From NCBI RefSeq assembly GCF_020687385.1, contig NZ_JAJEQM010000015.1, positions 1 to 64,000 of the forward strand: 64,000 bases of DNA, read 5' to 3'. Each line of letters opens with the position of its first letter. Position 1 is the stretch's first letter. The stretch is from Hominilimicola fabiformis. Lineage in GTDB: Bacteria > Bacillota > Clostridia > UBA1381. This document shows, piece after piece, positions 51,815 through 59,358 of this stretch. The notes beneath the pieces are model-generated. The model made no database searches. It was not told the origin of the DNA and saw only the letters and a program-made list of their open reading frames with translations. The position numbers and the translations under genes were made by a program.

Positions 51815-51838
51815 AACGGCTCACCTTTGTGAGCCGTT
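51815..51838. terminator. Palindromic direct repeat, right copy, acting as terminator
   Basis: Identical to 51556-51579, and followed on the plus strand by TTTTTTG, so this copy keeps the T run of an intrinsic terminator. The cca stop codon lies inside it on the minus strand (51821-51823). It was probably the original shared terminator of the convergent genes. Confidence 0.8.
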
Positions 51839-53179
51839 TTTTGAATTGCTTTTCTTTAATATTCTTGCTTCTTTTAAAAGATAATCTCTGTTGTTAAGGT
51901 TCGCATCTATGATAACCTCGTCTATCAACTTTCTCAGCACATCGCCGATTTCTCTGCCGGGGCGGTAGCCAAGACGTATAAGGTCCTTGCCGTTTACCGC
52001 AAGATGCGAAACAAGATACGGCTGTCTTTCAGCCAAAATCTGCTTATAAATCTGCATTGACGCGTCTATTCTGTTTTTCTTTTCGGGGAAATGCTCAAGA
52101 TTTTTCGCCATATTGTCCGCCGTTTGCAGTATCAAAAGTTTTTCAAAAAGCACCTCACCCGTTCTTGCCATCATTCGCTTAACAGCAGGCAACGACGGCT
52201 CAACTCTTACATCATGATTTTCAACAAGTATCGAAACTTCACGAATTGTGTCGTTATCCATACGCAATCTGTGCATAAGGTCAACCGCAATTTTACAGCT
52301 TTCTCTGTGATGTCCGTAAAAATGAATTATACCGTTTTGGTCCGTACTCGAACAACACGGCTTGCCAATATCGTGCATAAGTGCCGCCCATCTCAATACC
52401 AAATCATTCGGCGTACACTTAACGGTGTGCATAATATGTTCACCGACATCATAAATATGATACTTGTTTCTCTGCGGTTCACCGAAACATCTTTCAAGTT
52501 CCGGCATTATATATTGCAGCAGTCCGCACTCGTGCAATTTCCGAATATAGTCGGGATTTTCTGAAAGAAGCATTTTATTCACTTCCTCCAAAATTCTTTC
52601 ATGACTGACTTTTTTTATAAGCACCGCACATTTTTTTATTGCTTTCCATGTTTCGTCCTCAATTCTGAACGAAAGCACCGCACTGAAACGTATCGCTCTT
52701 AACATTCTAAGTGCGTCCTCTTTAAATCGTTTTTCGGGATTACCTACACATCTGATTATCTTATTTTCAATATCATGCTGACCGCCGAAATAATCAATTA
52801 TACCCGTTTTCGGCAAATACATCATCGCATTTATGGTAAAATCGCGTCTTGCACAATCTTCCCTTGCATCATCGACAAAACATACACTCTGCGGATGTCT
52901 GCCGTCACTGTATTCACCGTCAGTTCTGAACGTGGTAACTTCATAACCTGTCTTGTTGTGAACAACCGTAATCGTACCGTGCTTTATACCCGTATCAATC
53001 GTACGGCGGAAAAGTTTTTTCACTTCTTCAGGTCTTGCACTCGTTGCAATGTCGTAATCATGCGGAGTTTTGCCCATAATCGTATCACGCACCGCACCGC
53101 CTGCCACAAACGCAGAAAAGCCGTCTGTTTCCAGGCGACTTAAAATATTCATAACGCTGTCAGGCAGTATAAACTCCAT
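51821..53179 (-). CDS. cca: CCA tRNA nucleotidyltransferase
   Basis: A 452-residue class II nucleotidyltransferase that builds or repairs tRNA 3' CCA ends. The active site is 'AFVAGGAVRDTIMGKTPHDYDIATSA' region (about 23-48, with D-x-D), followed by 'RRDFTINAM'. The C-terminal part has an HD domain ('LRWAALMHDIGKP', 'HHRES'). The last codons fall inside the palindrome 51815-51838, so the extreme C-terminus may have been set by that element. GGGGAAAA precedes the ATG. Confidence 0.95.
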   Translation of the reverse strand: MEFILPDSVMNILSRLETDGFSAFVAGGAVRDTIMGKTPHDYDIATSARPEEVKKLFRRTIDTGIKHGTITVVHNKTGYEVTTFRTDGEYSDGRHPQSVCFVDDAREDCARRDFTINAMMYLPKTGIIDYFGGQHDIENKIIRCVGNPEKRFKEDALRMLRAIRFSAVLSFRIEDETWKAIKKCAVLIKKVSHERILEEVNKMLLSENPDYIRKLHECGLLQYIMPELERCFGEPQRNKYHIYDVGEHIMHTVKCTPNDLVLRWAALMHDIGKPCCSSTDQNGIIHFYGHHRESCKIAVDLMHRLRMDNDTIREVSILVENHDVRVEPSLPAVKRMMARTGEVLFEKLLILQTADNMAKNLEHFPEKKNRIDASMQIYKQILAERQPYLVSHLAVNGKDLIRLGYRPGREIGDVLRKLIDEVIIDANLNNRDYLLKEARILKKSNSKNGSQR

Positions 53180-53296
53180 AATTTTCCCCTTTTTACCCCT
53201 TATTCTCTGTAAAAATTATAAATCTTATACTCGATATATGTCAATAGTTTTGTATATAATGTAAATTGAATTTAATATTCTGATTGCAATTATCTC

Positions 53297-53626
53297 CTAT
53301 TGCTCATTTTGTTCTTTGCACATCTCGATACACTGCTTTATCACCGCATTTATTCTTTCAATCTGTGTATCTGTCAACTGTTCCATTTCTTCAATCAATA
53401 TTGATGCAGGATCACGTCCTTTTATCAAATAGTCGGGAGTAGTTTCGAGAATTTCACAAAATTTTATAAAGTTTTCAAGTTTTAAAGCTTTCTTGCCGGA
53501 TTCCGTTCCTGAAATCATCTGTATACTGACGTCCATTTTTTCAGCCAAATACTCCTGCGTATACCCAAGCTCAATTCTTCTCTTTTTAACTCTCTTTCCT
53601 ATATCCTCAAACAATTTCTTATTCAT
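53297..53626 (-). CDS. XRE-family transcriptional regulator
   Basis: A 109-residue protein with an N-terminal Cro/CI-type helix-turn-helix ('RIELGYTQEYLAEKMDVSIQMISGTESGKK', about 17-46, in two halves) and a short helical C-terminus. Targets are unknown. GGAG lies nine bases before the ATG. A perfect palindrome (53639-53659) sits just upstream and is a candidate self-operator. It stands alone next to the second MITE-like element. Confidence 0.85.
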   Translation of the reverse strand: MNKKLFEDIGKRVKKRRIELGYTQEYLAEKMDVSIQMISGTESGKKALKLENFIKFCEILETTPDYLIKGRDPASILIEEMEQLTDTQIERINAVIKQCIEMCKEQNEQ

Positions 53627-53638
53627 ATTACCACTCCA

Positions 53639-53659
53639 GATAAAATACTGTATTTTATC
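53639..53659. promoter_or_regulatory. Palindrome upstream of the XRE gene
   Basis: Ten-bp arms GATAAAATAC / GTATTTTATC around a single T. It lies 13 bases before the XRE start codon. A second copy with a five-base centre is at 54011-54035, so it is either an operator pair or the duplicated target of the element between them. Confidence 0.6.
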
Positions 53660-53660
53660 T

Positions 53661-54009
53661 TAGCGTGCCATACGCTGACAGAGGTCGAGAAATCAGTTCG
53701 GATTTTGCGAAAATGGACTCGTCGGCGTACGTGGGTACGGTAGAGTTTATTTTCACAAAAAGTGCATAGGCAGAGGTCGAGAAATTAGTTTGGATTTTGC
53801 GAAAATGAACTCGTCAGCGTACATGGGTACGGTAGAGTTTATTTTCACAAAAAGTGCACAGGCAAGCCGTATATTAAAAATAGGCTTGACTGTTTATTTA
53901 TTATAGCTAAAAAATTAAAAATATTAAAATAACATTTTGCACGTTCCAGACAATTTGTCGACACTCTGCGGCAAGCCTATGCACTTTGCGGACAATTTAT
54001 CGCCCTCTG
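53661..54009. mobile_element. MITE-like element, copy B (349 bp, internally duplicated)
   Basis: A diverged reverse-oriented relative of 51580-51814. Its left unit (AGAGGTCGAG... to ...AAAAAGTGCA) is present twice in tandem, at about 53680-53765 and 53772-53858, with about ten differences. The GGCAAGCC/GGCTTG hairpin follows, and then the right-end unit (GACAATTTGTCGAC and GACAATTTATCGCC) also twice. The whole is bracketed by GATAAAATAC palindromes. No gene is supported anywhere from 53627 to 54255. Confidence 0.65.
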
Positions 54010-54010
54010 A

Positions 54011-54035
54011 GATAAAATACTAATTGTATTTTATC
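54011..54035. repeat. Second GATAAAATAC palindrome
   Basis: Ten-bp arms as at 53639-53659 but with a five-base centre (TAATT). It marks the right border of MITE-like copy B. Confidence 0.6.
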
Positions 54036-54088
54036 AACTAATAGTTTAAATTATAATCAAGAAACAGTTTAATTTATTAAAATAACGG

Positions 54089-54117
54089 TTGACTAATATA
54101 TTGATTTATGTTATACT
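54089..54117 (+). promoter_or_regulatory. Promoter of candidate small RNA
   Basis: TTGACT (54089-54094), 17-base spacer, TATACT (54112-54117). The boxes equal those of the sigH promoter. No gene follows on this strand before a terminator-like hairpin. Confidence 0.6.
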
Positions 54118-54123
54118 CTTTTC

Positions 54124-54204
54124 AGTTGGTAATTATTTATCAACAAAAAACATTCAGTCATTACGCTTCCCCAATTACAGCATTTGACTGAATGTTTTTT
54201 CTTT
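54124..54204 (+). ncRNA. Candidate small RNA with C-rich loop
   Basis: About 80 bases between the promoter at 54089 and a strong hairpin: a 16-bp perfect stem (54145-54160, 54185-54200) ending in a T run. The 24-base loop is long for a plain terminator and holds CGCTTCCCCAA, an anti-Shine-Dalgarno-like C-rich motif such as Gram-positive sRNAs use. The only frame crossing it starts at the -10 box and cannot be translated from this transcript. The hairpin may also end the leftward rpiB unit. Confidence 0.5.
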
Positions 54205-54255
54205 TATGAACCGCTCTGCAAAACCGTAACGGCTTTGCAGACAATCTGTCTTTAA

Positions 54256-54693
54256 TTACATAGTTTCTATTTCGTGAATTTTTTTAATTCTGTCGGCATG
54301 TCTGCCGCCTTGAAATTCCGCTTCAAGATAAGTGTCAACAATCATATTTGCAAGCTCTCTGCCCAAAACACGACCGCCCATACAAATAATATTTGCGTTA
54401 TTATGTTCCTTTGACATTTTCGCACTGAACACATCACCGCAAAGTGCCGCTCTTATACCCTTAAACTTATTTGCCGCCATTGATATTCCTATACCTGTAC
54501 CGCAGATAAGTATACCGCATTCACATTCACCGTCAAGAACAGCCTTGCATACAGGCTTTGCACAGTCGGGATAATCAACACTTGCCTCACTGTATGTTCC
54601 GAAGTCTTTAACCTCAATACCCTTTTCCTTTAAATGTTCGATTATATGTCCTTTTAGTTCAAAACCGCCGTGGTCACTGCCTATTGCTATCAT
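54256..54693 (-). CDS. rpiB: Ribose-5-phosphate isomerase B
   Basis: A 145-residue isomerase that links ribose-5-phosphate and ribulose-5-phosphate. It has 'IGSDHGGFELK' (about 4-14), the catalytic Cys in 'ILICGTGIGISMAANK' (about 62-77) and 'GGRHADRI'. It is the typical length, unlike the longer relative at 3424. It overlaps tsaB by four bases and is the last gene of fhs-tsaE-tsaB-rpiB. Confidence 0.95.
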   Translation of the reverse strand: MIAIGSDHGGFELKGHIIEHLKEKGIEVKDFGTYSEASVDYPDCAKPVCKAVLDGECECGILICGTGIGISMAANKFKGIRAALCGDVFSAKMSKEHNNANIICMGGRVLGRELANMIVDTYLEAEFQGGRHADRIKKIHEIETM

Positions 54694-55406
54694 TTACTTT
54701 CTCCTTTTTCTTTGTTTTCTCTTTCTTCAAGCTCTCTTTCGGCTTGAGATTTTCTTATATAATACGGTTTCATTTCAAGATACGATTGCGTTTCACCGCG
54801 TTTTGCCTTATCAAGTGCAAGTGCCGCAACCGATGACGCTCTTGAATTTAATGCATTTGCAGGCGGGAATATCGCCTTGTCACCAAGTTTTTCTTTAATG
54901 TATTCCCTATACACCTTAACACCGTCACCGACAAATATAGTATCAAGAAATTCACCGCAGCTTTCAAGGCATTCATCAATGCTGATTGCCTCAGGCTCTC
55001 CGATTTCCTTAAAACCCTCGTCCCAAATATAGCTTGCTGTAAACACATTGTCACGTCTTGCGTCCATTATCGGCACAATTATATGCTCCGCATACGGCAC
55101 GTTATATGCAAGTGCCTCAAGTGTTCCGACGCTCACCACAGGTTTGCCCGTTGCGTGTGCAAGTGCCTTGACAGTTGCAACGCCTATACGAAGTCCTGTA
55201 AACGAACCCGGTCCGATAGCCGCCGCAAATATGTCAATATCCTGAACGGTCAATTCAAGCTCCGACAAAATCTGTTCTATCATTGTCATAATCTTCTGCG
55301 AATGAGTTTTTTTATGATTTAAAATATACTCACCAAGCAAAAGCTCATCTTCCATAACCGCAACAGTAGCGACATTGGACGAGGTATCTATTGCAAGAAC
55401 TCTCAT
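54690..55406 (-). CDS. tsaB: tRNA t6A37 modification protein TsaB
   Basis: A 238-residue ASKHA-fold protein needed for threonylcarbamoyl-adenosine in tRNA; it partners TsaD and TsaE. The diagnostic parts are 'MRVLAIDTSSNVATVAV', 'HSQKIMTMIEQIL' and 'IGPGSFTGLRIGVATVKALA' (about 64-83). The C-terminal tail is very acidic and basic by turns. It overlaps tsaE and rpiB by four bases each. tsaD is not in the window. Confidence 0.94.
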   Translation of the reverse strand: MRVLAIDTSSNVATVAVMEDELLLGEYILNHKKTHSQKIMTMIEQILSELELTVQDIDIFAAAIGPGSFTGLRIGVATVKALAHATGKPVVSVGTLEALAYNVPYAEHIIVPIMDARRDNVFTASYIWDEGFKEIGEPEAISIDECLESCGEFLDTIFVGDGVKVYREYIKEKLGDKAIFPPANALNSRASSVAALALDKAKRGETQSYLEMKPYYIRKSQAERELEERENKEKGESK

Positions 55407-55837
55407 TTTTCTGCCTCCGTTTTTTGAATTTCGATTTTTCTGTAATTATCGTGACGACTGTAATCCTTCGATATAGTAACGTCATATCGGTTTTCGGGAA
55501 GTATGTCGTCAATAAGCTGCGGCCATTCGATAACGCTTACACCATCGCCGTAAACATATTCTTCATAGCCGATTTCATACATTTCATCACTGTCTGCTAT
55601 GCGGTACACATCAAAATGATACAAAGGAAGTCTGCCGCTGTATTCATTCACAATCGTAAAAGTCGGACTTGTGATAGGCACATCAATTCCGAGTCCCTTT
55701 GCAAGTCCCTGCACGAATGCTGTTTTGCCGACACCCAAATCACCGTACATACAAAGTACGTCACCTGCCTTTAAAGTTTTTGAAAACTTCTCGGCAAATT
55801 TTTGTGTTTCTTCATAACTGTTTGACTCAAATTCCAT
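55403..55837 (-). CDS. tsaE: tRNA t6A37 modification ATPase TsaE
   Basis: A 144-residue P-loop protein. The Walker A is 'MYGDLGVGKTAFVQGLAKGLG' region (about 34-54) followed by 'ITSPTFTIVNEY' and 'YHFDVYRI', a classic TsaE pattern. It resets the TsaB-TsaD complex by ATP hydrolysis. It lies two bases after fhs. Confidence 0.95.
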   Translation of the reverse strand: MEFESNSYEETQKFAEKFSKTLKAGDVLCMYGDLGVGKTAFVQGLAKGLGIDVPITSPTFTIVNEYSGRLPLYHFDVYRIADSDEMYEIGYEEYVYGDGVSVIEWPQLIDDILPENRYDVTISKDYSRHDNYRKIEIQKTEAEK

Positions 55838-55839
55838 AA

Positions 55840-57510
55840 TTAAAATAACCCTGTTATCTTTCCGTCTGCATCAACGTCTATATTATCAGCCGCCGGCACT
55901 TTCGGAAGTCCCGGCATAACCATTATATTACCCGTTTCAACAACGATAAATCCCGCACCGTTTGAAACTCTTACGTTGCTTACCGTAATTTCAAAATTTT
56001 CAGGTCTTCCCAAAAGTTTTGCGTTGTCAGACAATGAATACTGCGTCTTTGCCATACATACAGGCTTTTTATCAAGACCGAGTTCTTCAAGTCTTGCAAT
56101 CTGCTTTTGTGCTTTCGGTGTGTAATTAACACCCTTACCGCCGTAAATTTTTGTCACGATTTCATTAATCTTATCTTTGATTGACATATCGGTATCGTAT
56201 GCCGGTTTAAAATCAGCTTTTTGGTTTTCGACCGCCGAAATAACCTTTTCGGCAAGGTCCAATCCGCCCTCACCGCCTTTTGCAAAGACTTCGCTAAGCG
56301 CACATTCTGCACCCAATTCGTGACATCTTTCAATGACAGTATTAAGTTCTTCTTCACTGTCCGTATCAAAACGGTTTACCGCTACAACAACCGGTACTCC
56401 GAATGACTTCATATTTTTAATATGTTTTTCAAGGTTTACGATACCTTTTTTCAAAGCGTCAACATTTTCTTCTTTAAGGTCGGTCTTTTTAACTCCGCCG
56501 TTGTATTTAAGTGCACGAACAGTCGCAACAATAACAACTGCGTCAGGACTTATTCCGGCCATACGGCACTTAATATCCATAAACTTTTCGGCACCCAAAT
56601 CTGCGCCGAAACCTGCCTCTGTTATTGTATAATCAGAAAGCTTCATAGCAAGCTTCGTAGCTTGTACACTGTTACAGCCGTGTGCAATGTTTGCGAACGG
56701 ACCGCCGTGAATAAAGCAAGGTGTGTATTCAAGCGTCTGAACAAGGTTAGGCTTTATAGCGTCCTTCAAAAGTGCCGCCATTGCACCCTGTGCCTTTAAA
56801 TCCGAAGCCTTAACGGGCTCACCGCTGCGGTTATAACCGATTATAATTTCACCCAAACGTTTTTTCAAATCCTCCAAATCGTTTGCAAGACAAAGTATCG
56901 CCATAACCTCCGATGCAACAGTAATCATAAAACCGTCCTCACGCGGAATACCGTTCACCTTTCCGCCCATACCGACAACAACGTGACGTAAAGCTCTGTC
57001 ATTCATATCGACAACACGTTTCCAAACAATGTTTGTAACATCAATATCAAGTGCGTTACCCTGATGAATGTGATTATCAATCATTGCCGAAAGCAAGTTA
57101 TTTGCCGCCGTTATAGCGTGCATATCACCTGTAAAATGAAGATTTATATCTTCCATCGGTACAACCTGACTGTAACCGCCGCCTGCAGCACCGCCTTTAA
57201 TTCCCATAACAGGTCCAAGTGACGGCTCACGAAGTGCCAAAACGCACTTTTTGCCCATATTGGTAAGTGCGTCGCCAAGTCCGATTGTTGTCGTTGTTTT
57301 ACCTTCACCCGCCGGAGTAGGATTTATTGCCGTAACAAGAATCAGCTTTCCGTTTTCATTGTCCTTAACCTTTCCCCAAAGTTCAGAGGCAATCTTAGCC
57401 TTATACTTTCCGTAAAACTCCAAATCGTCCTCTGCTATGCCGATTGATGCGGCAACATCACGGATATGCTTCATTTTTGCATTTTGTGCAATTTCAATAT
57501 CTGATAGCAT
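55840..57510 (-). CDS. fhs: Formate-tetrahydrofolate ligase
   Basis: A 556-residue enzyme that makes 10-formyl-THF from formate and ATP, the first methyl-branch step of the Wood-Ljungdahl pathway and a purine source in non-acetogens. Clear motifs are '[20 protein letters not shown]' (about 63-82), '[20 protein letters not shown]' (about 93-112) and '[16 protein letters not shown]'. The ATG at 57510 is preferred over 57516 because GGAGG is then eight bases away. No other acetogenesis genes are near. Confidence 0.96.
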   Translation of the reverse strand: MLSDIEIAQNAKMKHIRDVAASIGIAEDDLEFYGKYKAKIASELWGKVKDNENGKLILVTAINPTPAGEGKTTTTIGLGDALTNMGKKCVLALREPSLGPVMGIKGGAAGGGYSQVVPMEDINLHFTGDMHAITAANNLLSAMIDNHIHQGNALDIDVTNIVWKRVVDMNDRALRHVVVGMGGKVNGIPREDGFMITVASEVMAILCLANDLEDLKKRLGEIIIGYNRSGEPVKASDLKAQGAMAALLKDAIKPNLVQTLEYTPCFIHGGPFANIAHGCNSVQATKLAMKLSDYTITEAGFGADLGAEKFMDIKCRMAGISPDAVVIVATVRALKYNGGVKKTDLKEENVDALKKGIVNLEKHIKNMKSFGVPVVVAVNRFDTDSEEELNTVIERCHELGAECALSEVFAKGGEGGLDLAEKVISAVENQKADFKPAYDTDMSIKDKINEIVTKIYGGKGVNYTPKAQKQIARLEELGLDKKPVCMAKTQYSLSDNAKLLGRPENFEITVSNVRVSNGAGFIVVETGNIMVMPGLPKVPAADNIDVDADGKITGLF

Positions 57511-57626
57511 ATTCATATCCTCCCTTAAATTTTCTATTGTGCATTAAAATGTTAATATCTTTATAAAGTGAAATAGAGCTGAACAGTAAAATTAATCCAG
57601 CTCGAAAATATTTAATCGTTATTTAA

Positions 57627-58082
57627 TCAGTTATTATTGAAATAACCTCTGTCCTCACGAACTTTTCTAAGTAGCAAGTCCAATCTGTGTTCAACGTCGT
57701 TAAGAACGTCATCAACATATTGGTCTGTATCAGTCTTAATTTCGATAGACTTCTGTTGTGCGGCATTAACAAGCTCATTAGCCTGTTCATATGCAGCCTT
57801 TGTAATTTCGTGTTCGTCAATAAGCTGCATTTGAGTTTCTTCGGCATTCTTCTGAATAGCCTCGGCTCTGTTTTCAGCCTCTGACAAAATTCTTTGTCTT
57901 TCTTCCTTAACCCACTTTGCTTCCTTTAGCTCGTCAGGGTATACAAGACGAATTTCCTGAATGTAGTCTAAAAGTTCACCCTTGTCAATCATAACCTTTC
58001 CGGTTAGAGGTACAGCCGATGCTTTTTCAATAGCCTCCTCCATCATATCGACAATTTCCATGATATCCATATCCATATCCAT
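57627..58082 (-). CDS. Coiled-coil protein next to coaD
   Basis: A 151-residue acidic protein, mostly one long coiled coil (about 50-140, rich in Ala, Glu, Lys, Gln). Proteins like this next to coaD are often labelled 'ATPase' in clostridial genomes, but I see no nucleotide motif. A DivIVA-like or structural role is only a guess. The ATG at 58082 is preferred, with AAAGGA eight bases upstream, over the ATG at 58100, which lacks a site. Confidence 0.7.
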   Translation of the reverse strand: MDMDMDIMEIVDMMEEAIEKASAVPLTGKVMIDKGELLDYIQEIRLVYPDELKEAKWVKEERQRILSEAENRAEAIQKNAEETQMQLIDEHEITKAAYEQANELVNAAQQKSIEIKTDTDQYVDDVLNDVEHRLDLLLRKVREDRGYFNNN

Positions 58083-58102
58083 TTCGTTCAATCCTTTCAT
58101 CC

Positions 58103-58579
58103 CTACTTATATTTTTCTTCGATTGTTTCTATTATTTCACAAGGTACAAGACCTGTCAAATCTCCATGAAATCCCGCAAGCTCCTTAACCATGCTCGAAC
58201 TGATATATGAATACTTCGTATTCGTCATCATAAACATAGTTTCGTATTCGGGATTAAGAGCCTTATTCAGAAGTGCCATTTGAAATTCATATTCAAAGTC
58301 AGCTACGGTTCTCAGGCCCTTAACAATCACCGTTGCATTTTTGCTGGCAGCAAAATCAACCAATAATCCCGTAAAAGTATCCACTTCCACATTATCCAAA
58401 TGTTTAGTTACCAAGCGAATCATCTCAACTCTTTTTTCAGCAGAAAAAAGAGGGGTTTTGCTTGCATTGCTTAAAACTCCGACCACCAATTTTTCATAGA
58501 CACGGCTTGCTCTTTCGATAATGTCAAGGTGTCCGTTAGTTATCGGGTCAAAACTTCCCGGATAAACTGCAATTCTCAT
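58103..58579 (-). CDS. coaD: Phosphopantetheine adenylyltransferase
   Basis: A 158-residue nucleotidyltransferase for the fourth step of coenzyme A synthesis. It has '[17 protein letters not shown]' (about 4-20, with the HxGH-like TNGH) and '[13 protein letters not shown]' (about 121-133, ISSS). A longer frame from 58612 would add 11 residues with no parallel in the family; the ATG at 58579 is used, with GAGGA upstream. Confidence 0.96.
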   Translation of the reverse strand: MRIAVYPGSFDPITNGHLDIIERASRVYEKLVVGVLSNASKTPLFSAEKRVEMIRLVTKHLDNVEVDTFTGLLVDFAASKNATVIVKGLRTVADFEYEFQMALLNKALNPEYETMFMMTNTKYSYISSSMVKELAGFHGDLTGLVPCEIIETIEEKYK

Positions 58580-58678
58580 TTGTTCTTCTTTCCTCTTAGG
58601 CTTATCCCACAAAAGCCGATTTAATTGCTTACATCGTATGATGTAATTTGGGTAGCTGCCGACATTTTAGCGACAAGC

Positions 58679-59221
58679 TCAATTATTTTTCTTATATACC
58701 GTGATATATGTTCTGCCGTACTTTCTCTGTCTGTACATTTCAAGTCCGTCAAAATCATCATGAAAATCAGTTCCGTCACTTTCCAGAACCACTATACCAT
58801 CCTCGTTTAACAGATTGTTTTTGACAATACACTCAAGTACAGGTTCGATAAAGTTTTTATTATACGGAGGGTCAAGGAAAATCACATCGAATTTTTCCTT
58901 TGCCCTCTCCATATAATCAAAACATGACGTATTAATAATTTCACAGTAATCCGAAAAATCCAAAGAATTTGCATTTTTCTTGATAATATCAATCGAACGC
59001 TTGTCTTTATCAAGGCAAACGGCTTTTTTTGCACCGCGTGAAATCGCCTCAAAGCTCAAAGCACCGCTGCCGGCAAACATATCAAGGCACACCGCATCGG
59101 GTATAAACGTCTGAATTATATTAAATACAGACTCCTTAACTCTGTCAGTCGTAGGACGAACATCATCACCCTCAAATTCAAAAAGTTTATGTCCGCGTCT
59201 GATTCCAGATATTATCCTCAT
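58679..59221 (-). CDS. rsmD: 16S rRNA (guanine966-N2)-methyltransferase
   Basis: A 180-residue SAM methyltransferase. 'MRIISGIRRGHKL', 'RPTTDRVKESVFNII' (about 24-38), 'CLDMFAGSGALSFEAISRGA' and the catalytic 'IFLDPPY' are all diagnostic. The ATG at 59221 is chosen because GGAGG is seven bases upstream. rsmD followed by coaD is a standard pair. Its promoter is at 59249-59277. Confidence 0.95.
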   Translation of the reverse strand: MRIISGIRRGHKLFEFEGDDVRPTTDRVKESVFNIIQTFIPDAVCLDMFAGSGALSFEAISRGAKKAVCLDKDKRSIDIIKKNANSLDFSDYCEIINTSCFDYMERAKEKFDVIFLDPPYNKNFIEPVLECIVKNNLLNEDGIVVLESDGTDFHDDFDGLEMYRQRKYGRTYITVYKKNN

Positions 59222-59248
59222 GCACAATCCTCCATATTATTCTTCTAT

Positions 59249-59277
59249 ATTCTAACCTACTTTTTGCAAAAGGTCAA
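59249..59277 (-). promoter_or_regulatory. Promoter of rsmD-coaD
   Basis: Read leftward: TTGACC (59272-59277), 17-base spacer, TAGAAT (59249-59254). No terminator for the preceding lyase gene was found between 59278 and 59358. Confidence 0.65.
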
Positions 59278-59358
59278 CAATGTTATTGTTTTTTTTCCTA
59301 ATTTACATAAAATATCAATCGTTTTGTAAAGGATTTGATACATAGTATACATTAAATG

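Noticed and set aside
53650-54030. CRISPR array in the repeat-rich region next to the XRE gene
   Set aside because: Only two long, imperfect tandem units occur, with no short repeats and unique spacers, and no cas genes are nearby.
54107-54187. A small protein across the candidate sRNA
   Set aside because: Its ATG overlaps the -10 box and there is no ribosome site, so the transcript would lack its start.
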